From contig CAZJBA010000020.1 in NCBI GenBank assembly GCA_964544065.1, positions 1-24,741 of the forward strand: a DNA stretch of 24,741 bases, given 5' to 3'. A program made the position numbers and the translations under genes. The notes under the pieces are model-generated. The model was not told the DNA's origin and ran no database searches. It saw only the letters and a program-made list of their open reading frames with translations. Position 1 is the stretch's first letter. Every line of letters begins with the position of its first letter. Shown piece by piece: positions 13,740 to 21,390 of the stretch. This DNA comes from JAYELX01 sp964544065 (GTDB lineage: Bacteria > Chloroflexota > Anaerolineae > Anaerolineales > UBA11858).

Positions 13740-14171
13740 ATGACCGAAGATAAAAATCTCGTCCCCCAAGGTGTGAAGATCGATGACCCCGGCAAGGCCA
13801 TCGACATGGTCCAAAGCTCGATGGAAAACTTCATCGCCGTCGCTGATGTCAAGCGTGTCTACGGCCAACCGATTCAACACGGAGAAACCATCGTCATTCC
13901 CGCTGCGGAGGTCGTCGCCGGGATGGGCTTTGGCGCCGGATATGGCGCCGGAGGCCCCGATGAAAGCGATGCTGGCGGGGTAGGAGGCGGCGCTGGCGGA
14001 GGCGGAAAAGCCCTGGCTCGCCCTGTGGCCGTGGTCATCGCCGACGACGAAGGCGTGCGCGTCGAGCCCGTCGTCGACCCCACCAAGATCGCCCTGGCAG
14101 CGCTGACCGCCGCAGGATTTATCCTCTCTACCCTGTTCAAGATGGTCTCGATGGGACGCCAGCAAAACTGA
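13740..14171 (+). CDS. GerW/YtfJ-family protein
   Basis: This 143-residue protein matches the GerW/YtfJ (sporulation protein YtfJ) pattern. VYGQPIQHGETIVIPAAEV is followed by GMGFGAGYGAGG, a Gly-rich stretch, then ALARPVAVVIADDEGVRVEPVVD. The C-terminus has a hydrophobic segment, ALAALTAAGFILSTLF, probably a membrane helix. In Bacillus the family acts in spore germination, but members are common in non-sporulating bacteria where their role is not known. No spore genes are seen here. AGAAGGAGC precedes the ATG. It is the last gene before the repeat and assembly gap and probably belongs to the pheS transcript. Confidence 0.8.
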   Translation: MTEDKNLVPQGVKIDDPGKAIDMVQSSMENFIAVADVKRVYGQPIQHGETIVIPAAEVVAGMGFGAGYGAGGPDESDAGGVGGGAGGGGKALARPVAVVIADDEGVRVEPVVDPTKIALAALTAAGFILSTLFKMVSMGRQQN

Positions 14172-14225
14172 TAATCAACGCCATCATCGCCTTCTGTATG
14201 TTTCTGCCGTACATTTGGCAATTAA

Positions 14226-14311
14226 CCACAGATGAACACCGATAAAGTGGATGTAGAGATTGAAAAATTAGTGTTGCCATCGGCACGCACAGCGATCCTA
14301 TTCATCTGTGG
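14226..14311. repeat. short element with 11-bp terminal inverted repeats (CCACAGATGAA)
   Basis: CCACAGATGAA (14226-14236) and its exact reverse complement TTCATCTGTGG (14301-14311) border 86 bp without a gene. The same motif with flanking bases (CTATTCATCTGTGG) also occurs at 411-424. Repeats of the form CCACAGATGAACAC are widespread in bacterial intergenic regions, to my knowledge. A repeat here would also help explain why the assembly broke nearby. Confidence 0.55.
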
Positions 14312-14318
14312 CAAATCT

Positions 14319-14373
14319 TCAAATCAAACGAAACCTAGACCACCGGATTAAGTTATGAAAGCACCCCTATCTT
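14319..14373. repeat. 55-bp duplicate at the left edge of the gap
   Basis: This stretch is identical to 14474-14528. It carries the region upstream of pheT plus its first 19 bases (ATG at 14355). Two identical ends either side of N bases indicate an unmerged contig overlap rather than a biological duplication. Confidence 0.85.
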
Positions 14374-14473
14374 NNNNNNNNNNNNNNNNNNNNNNNNNNN
14401 NNNNNNNNNNNNNNNNNNNNNNNNNNNNNNNNNNNNNNNNNNNNNNNNNNNNNNNNNNNNNNNNNNNNNNNNN
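14374..14473. other. assembly gap of exactly 100 N
   Basis: There are exactly 100 unknown bases, which is the conventional placeholder for a gap of unknown size. Since the 55 bases before and after it are identical, the true distance is probably zero and the two contigs overlap. Confidence 0.95.
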
Positions 14474-14509
14474 TCAAATCAAACGAAACCTAGACCACCG
14501 GATTAAGTT

Positions 14510-17068
14510 ATGAAAGCACCCCTATCTTGGCTCAAAGAATACGTCGACATTGATATGCCGGTCGAAAACCTGGCCCACCGGATGACCCTGGCCGGGCTGG
14601 AAGTGGAAGAGATTTGCTACGTGGGCTATCCCCTGCCCGAGGAAGACAAACGCCGGGTGGCGAAAATCACCGGCTTTGCCTGGGATCCGGATGACATCGT
14701 TGTCGGCGCGATCCACGAGGTCATGCCCCACCCCAACGCCGACCGGCTGGTCTTATGCAAACTCGACGACGGAGAAAAAGTCCACACTGTGCTGACCGGC
14801 GCGCCCAACCTGTTCCCCTACCTTGGGGAGGGAGAACTCGACCCGCCTCTCAAGGTGGCCTATGCCCGGGAGGGTGCGACCATCGTCGACGCTTACAGCG
14901 AAAGCAAAGAGACCGAATACACCACGATCAAACGCAGGAAGATCCGCGGGGTCGATTCCTATTCGATGGCCTGCTCGGAGCGCGAATTGGGCATCTCCAA
15001 CGCCCATGAAGGGATCATCCTCCTCGATGAGGACGCGCCCACCGGCGCGCCCCTGGTCGATTACATTGGCGACATCGTTTTCGACATTGCTATCACGCCC
15101 AACTTCGCCCGCGATGCCAACATCATCGGCATCGCCCGGGAGATCGCCGCCATCACCGGAGAAGAACTGCGCTATCCCGATCTGGACGTGCCCCAGGAGG
15201 GCGAATCGATTCAGGGAAAGGTCAACGTAGAAATCACGGATGCAACCCTTAATCCCCGCTTCGTCTTCGGTCTGATCGAGAACGTCAAAACCCGTCCCAG
15301 CCCTTACAAAGTGCAACTGCGTCTCAAACTTTGCGGGGTGCGGCCGATCGATGCCCTCGTTGACGCCACCAACTACGCCATGCTCGAGTTGGGCGAACCG
15401 CTGCACGCGTTCGATTATGACATTCTCCAAGAACGCGCCGAGGAGGCCGAAGCGGAAGCCCCCACGATCATCACGCGCCTGGCCGAACCGGGCGAGACGC
15501 TGGTCACGCTTGATGATGTCGAGCGAGAACTGGACGACTTCACCGTTCTGGTCACCGACCAGAGCGGACCCCTTGCCCTGGCAGGCGTGATGGGCGGCGA
15601 CGAGACCGAGATTCACGACGAGACCACCAATGTGCTCCTCGAAGGCGCGGCCTGGAACATGATCAACACCCGCCGCACGGTCATGTCCCAAAACCTGCCC
15701 TCGGAGGCGGCCTACCGCTTCTCCCGCGGCGTCCACCCCCAACTTGCGCCCAAGGGCGTCCTGCGCGGCCTGCAATTGATGCACCAATGGACGGGCGGCA
15801 CGATCGCCCAAGGGCTGGTCGACGAATATCCCCTGCCACCCGAGGACCCTGTCGTCGAGATCACAACCAAAGATGTCCATCGCTGGCTGGGAATCGATCT
15901 CAGCGCCGAGGAGATCATCGAGATCTTGGAAGGCTTGGAATTCGAATGTGAGTTGAAAGCGACGTCCCCGCCGTTGATTGCAGCCAAGACGCCGGATGAT
16001 CGTCTCGACATCGGCACCGGCGTGGTCGGCAAAGCCGACTTGATGGAAGAAATCGCCCGGGTCTACGGCTACGATCGCGTCCCGGAAACGCACCTTGCCG
16101 ATGCGCTGCCTCCCCAACGGGGCAATCGGGAGCTGAACATCGAGGCCAGGCTCCGGGACCTGTTGGTCAGCCTCGGCTTGCAAGAGGTGGTCAACCACCG
16201 CTTGACCTCCGTTGAGACCGAATCCCGCCGTTTCCCCCCAGGCGAAGCCCCGGGCGAGGATTATCATCCCCTGCTCAACCCGATCTCCCCGGATCGCTCG
16301 GTGCTGCGGCGCAGCCTGCTCGCCAGCGTGCTCGACACCGTCGAACGCAACCACCGCATTCGCGAACGCATCGCCATCTTCGAGATCGGCCCCGTTTTCC
16401 TCCGGGCTGAGGCGAGCGAACTTCCGGAGGAAGTCAAACGCCTGGCGTTGGCGATAACCGGGCCGCGCCATTTGCCCGATTGGCAACAGACCGACACAAC
16501 GGCGATGGATTTCTACGACCTGAAGGGAATGCTAGAGGCGGTCCTCGCAGGCCTGCACCTCGGCGATGTGCGCTACGAGCCCGGACAGCATCCCAGCTTC
16601 CACCCGGGCAAATGTGCCGACGTTTACCTCGGTGACGAAAAGATCGGCTCGTTCGGCGAACTGAATCCCCTGGTCAAAGAACAATACGATTTGCCCGAAA
16701 CCGCCCTGATGGCAGGCGAATTCGACTTGGCCGCGATCATGGCAGCCGTGCCCGCCCTGTTCGATGTCTCCGCGATCCCCGACCAGCCCCCGGTGCTGGA
16801 AGACATCGCTTTGATCGTCGACGAAGACATCCCCGCGGAGGAGGTCGCATTCCTGATTCGCCAAACCGGCGGCGAGACCCTGACCGACATCCGCCTGTTC
16901 GACATCTACCGCGGCGAACAAATCGGTGCGGGCAAAAAGAGCCTGGCCTATAGCTTGACCTATCAATCGGCCGAGCGCACCCTGACGGACAAAGAAGTCG
17001 CCAAATTACGCAACAAAATCGTGCGCAGACTGGAGAAGGAATTGGGTGCCAATTTGCGCGGCAAATAA
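14510..17068 (+). CDS. pheT: phenylalanine-tRNA ligase beta subunit
   Basis: This 852-residue protein is the full-length beta subunit of phenylalanyl-tRNA synthetase, partner of PheS. The order is standard. The N-terminus is MKAPLSWLKEYVDI. An EMAP-like tRNA-binding domain follows (about residues 60-170, with VMPHPNADRL). The B3/B4 editing domain lies near 240-440 (VDATNYAMLELGEPLHAFDYD and GVMGGDET), then a B5 domain (about 460-540), a catalytic-like core, and an anticodon-binding FDX-ACB domain at the C-terminus (from about 755, LEDIALIVDEDIPAEEV, to the end). All domains appear intact. The ribosome binding site is weak. The beginning of the gene is duplicated on the left side of the assembly gap (ATG at 14355), so the intact gene starts at 14510. 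Confidence 0.96.
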   Translation: MKAPLSWLKEYVDIDMPVENLAHRMTLAGLEVEEICYVGYPLPEEDKRRVAKITGFAWDPDDIVVGAIHEVMPHPNADRLVLCKLDDGEKVHTVLTGAPNLFPYLGEGELDPPLKVAYAREGATIVDAYSESKETEYTTIKRRKIRGVDSYSMACSERELGISNAHEGIILLDEDAPTGAPLVDYIGDIVFDIAITPNFARDANIIGIAREIAAITGEELRYPDLDVPQEGESIQGKVNVEITDATLNPRFVFGLIENVKTRPSPYKVQLRLKLCGVRPIDALVDATNYAMLELGEPLHAFDYDILQERAEEAEAEAPTIITRLAEPGETLVTLDDVERELDDFTVLVTDQSGPLALAGVMGGDETEIHDETTNVLLEGAAWNMINTRRTVMSQNLPSEAAYRFSRGVHPQLAPKGVLRGLQLMHQWTGGTIAQGLVDEYPLPPEDPVVEITTKDVHRWLGIDLSAEEIIEILEGLEFECELKATSPPLIAAKTPDDRLDIGTGVVGKADLMEEIARVYGYDRVPETHLADALPPQRGNRELNIEARLRDLLVSLGLQEVVNHRLTSVETESRRFPPGEAPGEDYHPLLNPISPDRSVLRRSLLASVLDTVERNHRIRERIAIFEIGPVFLRAEASELPEEVKRLALAITGPRHLPDWQQTDTTAMDFYDLKGMLEAVLAGLHLGDVRYEPGQHPSFHPGKCADVYLGDEKIGSFGELNPLVKEQYDLPETALMAGEFDLAAIMAAVPALFDVSAIPDQPPVLEDIALIVDEDIPAEEVAFLIRQTGGETLTDIRLFDIYRGEQIGAGKKSLAYSLTYQSAERTLTDKEVAKLRNKIVRRLEKELGANLRGK

Positions 17069-17155
17069 AGATTTTTGGCTCTTGTATCCGGATGGGTTTT
17101 CGCTTAGACTTTTGGTAACCAACCCAACTTGACACAATCTTGAGGAGAATAGACA

Positions 17156-17449
17156 ATGGACAAGAAAACGATCGGCATCATCGCGACGGTAGCAACAGTA
17201 ATCCTGTGCGGCTGTCCCGGAATCTTTCTGTGTATTTTCGGGGCTGCCTCGGCAGCGGGCGAGGGCACCTGGGACGTAGGTTCCGAGACGGGTGCGATTC
17301 CTATTCCTCCAGCCGCCGGAATCGCAATTCTTTGTGTGGGGCTCATTTTCATCGTGCTGCCCGTGGTGGTAGGTTTCTTCACCCTCAAAAACAAAAAGGT
17401 CACTGAAGTCGTCGATGTCGAGGAGCCCATCCCCGGCGACGATCTGTAG
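17156..17449 (+). CDS. small two-helix membrane protein of unknown function
   Basis: This 97-residue protein has a hydrophobic N-terminal segment (about residues 6-34, IGIIATVATVILCGCPGIFLCIF), a Gly-rich loop, a second hydrophobic segment (about 53-76) and an acidic tail ending in EEPIPGDDL. Both ends are probably cytoplasmic. Its start is supported by GAGGAGAATAGACA. It follows pheT by 87 nt and is closed by the terminator at 17470-17510. It resembles short uncharacterised membrane proteins; I cannot name a family. Confidence 0.75.
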   Translation: MDKKTIGIIATVATVILCGCPGIFLCIFGAASAAGEGTWDVGSETGAIPIPPAAGIAILCVGLIFIVLPVVVGFFTLKNKKVTEVVDVEEPIPGDDL

Positions 17450-17469
17450 AAATCAAGATTTCCCCCCCC

Positions 17470-17510
17470 AAAAAAAAGACCCTCGCAAACAACGCGGAGG
17501 TCTTTTTTTT
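17470..17510. terminator. bidirectional intrinsic terminator
   Basis: An A run (17470-17477), a stem of about 9 bp with one mismatch (GACCCTCGC against GCGGAGGTC) and a T run (17503-17510) make a terminator that works in both directions. It separates the pheT transcript from the convergent aldo/keto reductase gene on the minus strand. Confidence 0.85.
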
Positions 17511-17568
17511 AGATGCGCAGTCAGAAGCTCACCATAGGAGCGCACACGGCAGTTCCATGCTACGAGAT

Positions 17569-18528
17569 TTACTCAGGGGCATTATCCAGAACCGCGTCGA
17601 TTTCGTCGAGGATTTCTTCGCTGAGCAACTCGGCGGCCTGGGCAGCGCCCAAGTTATCATGCAATTGATCCAGGCTGGTCGCGCCGGTGATCACGCTGCT
17701 GACCTCTTTGCGGCGCAGCAACCAGGCAATCGCCAACTGCGCCTGGGTGATGCCCAAATCATCGGCGATGGCGCCCAAATCTTGAACAACGGCCAAACGC
17801 TCCGAGGTGAGATAATTACGCAGCCAGGCCATGCTCTCCAGCGAAGCGCGGCTCCCCTCGGGGATGCCGTCATTGTATTTGCCGGTCAGCACGCCCGAAT
17901 ACAAGGGGCTGAAGGTGGTTAATCCCAGCCCAAGCTCTTTGGCCAGCGGGGCGATCTCCGTTTCCATACGCTCCCGGCGGAGCATGTTGTACTGCAACTG
18001 TTCCATCGTAGGGGGAATCAAATTATGCTCCCGGGCAACACCGTGAGCGCGGGCAATCTGAGAGGCGGCCCATTCGGACGTACCCCAGTAAAAGATTTTG
18101 CCCTGTTGAATCAAGTTGTTCATCGTGTAGACGACTTCCTCAACGGGCGTGTCGGGGTCATAGCGGTGGCAAAAATAGAGATCGATGTAGTCCGTATCCA
18201 AGTGGCGCAGCGAAGCGTGGATCGATTCCATCACGTGTTTGCGAGAGAGGCCGCGCCCGTTCGGCCCGGGCATGGTCGGCCAAAACACCTTGCTCGAAAT
18301 AACTAACGCCTCCCGGGGCAAATCTTTGATCGCTTTGCCCATGACCGTTTCGGCCACACCATTTCCATAAGCGTCGGCGTTATCGAAGTAATTGATCCCG
18401 GCGTCATAAGCCTCGTGGATCAAGTCGCCGGCCTTTTTTTCATCGAGTTGCTTTCCAAACGTTACCCAGGCGCCGAGCGAAATCTCGCTGACTTTCAAGC
18501 CTGAACGTCCTAAGCGTCGATAGTGCAT
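17569..18528 (-). CDS. aldo/keto reductase (potassium channel beta-subunit-like)
   Basis: This 319-residue TIM-barrel oxidoreductase reduces aldehydes or ketones with NADPH. The catalytic tetrad is complete: Asp49 and Tyr54 in YFDNADAYGNG, Lys80 in VISSKVFW, and His121 in YFCHRYDP. The N-terminus MHYRRLGRSGLKVSEISLGAW and the segments YWGTSEW and FSPLYSGVLTGKY are typical of the AKR6/AKR14 branch, which includes the Kv-beta subunits and YghZ. The start is set at the second of two consecutive ATG codons because AAGGAGG lies immediately upstream; the first ATG would leave almost no spacing. A longer in-frame reading upstream is not supported. A promoter is seen at 18566-18594. Confidence 0.9.
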   Translation of the reverse strand: MHYRRLGRSGLKVSEISLGAWVTFGKQLDEKKAGDLIHEAYDAGINYFDNADAYGNGVAETVMGKAIKDLPREALVISSKVFWPTMPGPNGRGLSRKHVMESIHASLRHLDTDYIDLYFCHRYDPDTPVEEVVYTMNNLIQQGKIFYWGTSEWAASQIARAHGVAREHNLIPPTMEQLQYNMLRRERMETEIAPLAKELGLGLTTFSPLYSGVLTGKYNDGIPEGSRASLESMAWLRNYLTSERLAVVQDLGAIADDLGITQAQLAIAWLLRRKEVSSVITGATSLDQLHDNLGAAQAAELLSEEILDEIDAVLDNAPE

Positions 18529-18565
18529 CATACCTCCTTGAAAGATCGATTTCCTTCTTGTTTTG

Positions 18566-18594
18566 ATTGTACACAACCCGGGAGTCAGATTCAA
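18566..18594 (-). promoter_or_regulatory. promoter of the aldo/keto reductase gene
   Basis: On the minus strand TTGAAT (18594-18589) and TACAAT (18571-18566) are separated by 17 nt. The start would be about 20-30 nt before the ribosome binding site. Confidence 0.7.
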
Positions 18595-18649
18595 CAAGCA
18601 AATGGGAAGAGCAGATTAGAACTTCATGAGTGTTCAAGGGCAACGTAGC

Positions 18650-18678
18650 TTGCTTATGTCAGAGGCTAGTGTTATCAT
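18650..18678 (+). promoter_or_regulatory. candidate promoter of the Thr/Pro-rich stalk gene
   Basis: TTGCTT (18650-18655) and TATCAT (18673-18678) are 17 nt apart. Transcription would begin around 18685, only a few bases before the ATG at 18689, so the transcript may be nearly leaderless. No Shine-Dalgarno sequence is visible. Confidence 0.5.
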
Positions 18679-18688
18679 CTAGACCAGT

Positions 18689-19183
18689 ATGCAAACATCA
18701 ACCCCTGCTTCTCGGACGCGGTTACGCATTTTACTGCTTGCCATTACCCTAGCCACTTTACCGTGCTATTGTGGCGGCTACCTCATCGCTCGTTACAATA
18801 ATCGTCCCACGCCGACACCTACGACGACCCCTGCCTATACCGCCACCCACACGTCGGAGCCATATGCTCCCTCCCCCTATCCAAGTCTGACTCCCTTCCC
18901 CACCCTGCCGTCTCCCACCGCAACAGAGACGCCAACCGCTTCATTGACACCAACGCTCACGCTGACACCCACCGCCACCTCAACGGAACCACCTCCAGAC
19001 ACAGCCACCATCGCTCCGACGGATACGTCGACCCCGATCCCAACCGCGACGGACACCTTGACGCCAACGTTTACCGTCACGCCGTCGCCATCAGCGACCA
19101 ACACGCTGGCGCCATCAGCAACATCAACAGAAACAATCCCAACAACGCCATCTCTCACGCCGACATATACCCCCACCGAATAA
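18689..19183 (+). CDS. membrane-anchored Thr/Pro-rich stalk protein
   Basis: This 164-residue protein has a basic N-terminus, one membrane helix (about residues 13-35, containing the two cysteines of LPCYCGGY) and then some 125 residues made almost only of Thr, Pro, Ser and Ala in TPT- and TPS-like units. It ends without any folded domain. Such low-complexity linkers are common in cell-surface proteins of Chloroflexota, normally joining an anchor to a folded domain. Here the linker stands alone. It may space proteins out from the membrane or be a glycosylation target. The next gene begins 4 nt after its stop. The strict amino-acid bias and clean frame support it being real, but the function is unknown. 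Confidence 0.6.
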   Translation: MQTSTPASRTRLRILLLAITLATLPCYCGGYLIARYNNRPTPTPTTTPAYTATHTSEPYAPSPYPSLTPFPTLPSPTATETPTASLTPTLTLTPTATSTEPPPDTATIAPTDTSTPIPTATDTLTPTFTVTPSPSATNTLAPSATSTETIPTTPSLTPTYTPTE

Positions 19184-19187
19184 AACT

Positions 19188-20249
19188 ATGACAGACTTAC
19201 GGACCTTGCTCAAAACCTTGATCTCCGCGCCGGGGCTCTCCGGACATGAGGGTCCGGCACGAGACCTGATCATAGAAGCCTGGAGGCCCCTCACAGACGA
19301 ACTCAACACCAGTCGACTCGGCAGCCTGCACGGATTGCGGCAGGGCGAGGGGTCGGAGCCACGCCCCAGCATCTTGTTGGCCACGCACATGGACGCGATC
19401 GGCCTGATGGTCACCAAAGTGGTCGATGGCTTCTTGCACCTGACCGCGGTCGGCGGCGTGGATCACCGCGTCTTACCGGGACAAATCGTGACCGTTCACG
19501 GGCGCGAAGACCTGCCTGGCTTGATCGTGCAACCCCCTGCTCGTCTGCTACCAAAGAGAGCTCAAAAAGGCCCGGTCCCCCTGCGACATTTGCTGGTCGA
19601 TACCGGCTTGCTCCCCGACGAGGTGGAGCAAAAAGTCCGCACGGGCGACCTGGTTTCCTTTGCCCAGAAGCCGATCGAAATGGGCGAGGATTTCCTGGCC
19701 GGCCACACGCTGGATAACCGCGCCTCGGTGGCAGCCCTGACCGATTGTTTGGCCTTGCTCCAAAACCGGAGCCACGCCTGGGATCTCTGGGCTGTGGCCA
19801 CCGTTCAGGAAGAGGAGACTCTCGCCGGGGCGCTGACGTCCGCCTACCAACTGGAGCCAAAATTAGCCGTGGCCGTTGATGTAACCTTCGCCCGGGGGCC
19901 GGGCTCTCCCAAGCACAAGAGCTTCGCCTCCGAAAAAGGAATCGCCCTGGGGTGGGGCCCGAACATTCACCCCGGTCTGCATCAAGCCCTCAAAGAGACG
20001 GCCGATCGCCTCGAAATCCCATCCCAAAAAGAAGCCATGCCGCGCCATTCCGGCACCGATGCCCAGGCCTTGCAGATTGCCCGAGCGGGCATTCCGACCA
20101 TGGTCGTCAGTATCCCGTTGGGATATATGCACACTCCCGTCGAAATGCTCTCGCTGAAAAACGTACACCGAGCCGCTCGCCTGTTAGCCAATTTTGTGAC
20201 CGATTTAGAGCCGGATTTCGTCGAAAAGCTCTCACTGGAACACCGATAA
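19188..20249 (+). CDS. M42-family metallo-aminopeptidase, copy 1
   Basis: This 353-residue protein is of the M42 (FrvX/TET-type) family, which forms large assemblies that remove residues from the N-termini of peptides in the cytoplasm. The metal-site residues are all visible: His67 and Asp69 in ATHMD, Asp176 in HTLDNR, Glu208 and Glu209 in VQEEE, Asp231 in AVDVTFA, and His315 in YMHTPVE. The last motif segment, HSGTDAQALQIARAGIPT, is typical. It is the most divergent of the three tandem copies; for example, it has DNR where the others have DDR. It sits 4 nt after the stalk gene and 3 nt before the next peptidase gene, with no strong ribosome binding sites between, so the genes are probably coupled. 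Confidence 0.85.
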   Translation: MTDLRTLLKTLISAPGLSGHEGPARDLIIEAWRPLTDELNTSRLGSLHGLRQGEGSEPRPSILLATHMDAIGLMVTKVVDGFLHLTAVGGVDHRVLPGQIVTVHGREDLPGLIVQPPARLLPKRAQKGPVPLRHLLVDTGLLPDEVEQKVRTGDLVSFAQKPIEMGEDFLAGHTLDNRASVAALTDCLALLQNRSHAWDLWAVATVQEEETLAGALTSAYQLEPKLAVAVDVTFARGPGSPKHKSFASEKGIALGWGPNIHPGLHQALKETADRLEIPSQKEAMPRHSGTDAQALQIARAGIPTMVVSIPLGYMHTPVEMLSLKNVHRAARLLANFVTDLEPDFVEKLSLEHR

Positions 20250-20252
20250 GTT

Positions 20253-21329
20253 ATGCCCAAGAAAACCAAACACCCCACGATTGAAGACCCGCAACTCGAC
20301 TTGCTAGGACGGCTGACCGAAGCCTGCGCCGTCTCGGGCGACGAGGGCGAAGTCCGCCAGATCGTCCTGGAGCAAATCGAAGACCACGCCGATGACGTTC
20401 ATACCGATGCACTCGGCAACCTGCTCGTGACCAAAACAGGTTCAGGCAAAGATCGCCTCCGAGTGATGATCGCCGCCCACATGGACGAGGTCGGCTTCAT
20501 GCTCACTTATGATGACGATAAAGGCCTCTTCCGCTTCGACAAAGTCGGCGGATTGGATACGCGCCAATTAGCGGGCAAGCCCGTTTGGGTTGGCGAGAAA
20601 CACATTCCCGGCGTGATCGGGGCCAAACCGATCCACCTGACCAAAGCCGCGGAGCGCAAAAAGACCATCTCGCTGGATTCGCTGCGGGTCGACGTCGGCC
20701 CCGAAAACAAATCGAGGGTCAGCGTCGGCGATCGAGCGGCCTTCGCGACCAACTTCACCCGCATCGGCGAGAGCATTCGGGCCAAGGCGATCGACGACCG
20801 CATCGGCGTGGCAACCCTGATCGAACTGGTCAAAAACGCGCCGCCGAACATCGACTTGCTGGCCGCGTTCACCGTCCAGGAGGAAGTCGGCTTGCGCGGC
20901 GCTTATGTGGCCGCCTACGCCCTCGATCCTGATCTCGCTTTCGTGCTCGACAGCACACCAGCCTATGACCTCCCCACCTGGGATGAAGAAGAAAACACCC
21001 GCTACAACACCAAGCTGGGAGAGGGCCCAGCCATTTACGTGGCCGACCGAGCCACGCTCTCCGACCCGCGTTTGATCCGCCACCTAAAAGAGACAGCCAA
21101 GCGCGAAGGCATTCCCTACCAAGTACGCCAGCCCGGCGGAGGCGGCACCGACGCAGGGGCGATCCACCGGCAACGAGCGGGTGTTCCCAGCGTTTCCGTC
21201 TCGGTGCCGGGCCGTTATTTACACACGGCCGCATCCATCGCCAGAATCGACGATTGGCGCAACACCCTGGCGCTGGTCCACGCCGCGCTAGCGCGTTTAG
21301 ACGAGCATATTCTGAGTACAGATCGCTGA
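20253..21329 (+). CDS. M42-family metallo-aminopeptidase, copy 2
   Basis: This 358-residue M42 peptidase has all metal-site residues: His76 and Asp78 in AAHMDEVG, Asp181 in KAIDDRIG, Glu210 and Glu211 in VQEEVG, Asp233 in FVLDST, and His324 in RYLHTA. A GGGGTDAGAIHRQRAGVP segment carries the family's usual S/T-D-A region. It begins 3 nt after the first copy. Compared with the copy at 21391 the barrel-like central domain is similar in length. In place of the conserved Asp-Val-T/S after the Asp ligand it has Asp-Ser-Thr-Pro. Substrate preference is not readable from sequence. Confidence 0.87.
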   Translation: MPKKTKHPTIEDPQLDLLGRLTEACAVSGDEGEVRQIVLEQIEDHADDVHTDALGNLLVTKTGSGKDRLRVMIAAHMDEVGFMLTYDDDKGLFRFDKVGGLDTRQLAGKPVWVGEKHIPGVIGAKPIHLTKAAERKKTISLDSLRVDVGPENKSRVSVGDRAAFATNFTRIGESIRAKAIDDRIGVATLIELVKNAPPNIDLLAAFTVQEEVGLRGAYVAAYALDPDLAFVLDSTPAYDLPTWDEEENTRYNTKLGEGPAIYVADRATLSDPRLIRHLKETAKREGIPYQVRQPGGGGTDAGAIHRQRAGVPSVSVSVPGRYLHTAASIARIDDWRNTLALVHAALARLDEHILSTDR

Positions 21330-21390
21330 ATAAAATGCGAATAACGCTAATCAAGCGGATTTCCGCAGATAAAAAAACCACAGGAACAAC

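Noticed and set aside
14355..14373. Separate or broken second pheT start
   Set aside because: It is part of the 55-bp stretch duplicated on both sides of the N run, so it is best explained as an assembly overlap.
14753..16486. Long antisense reading frame (577 codons) opposite pheT
   Set aside because: It is a shadow caused by strong codon bias of pheT; it has no ribosome binding site or recognisable domain.
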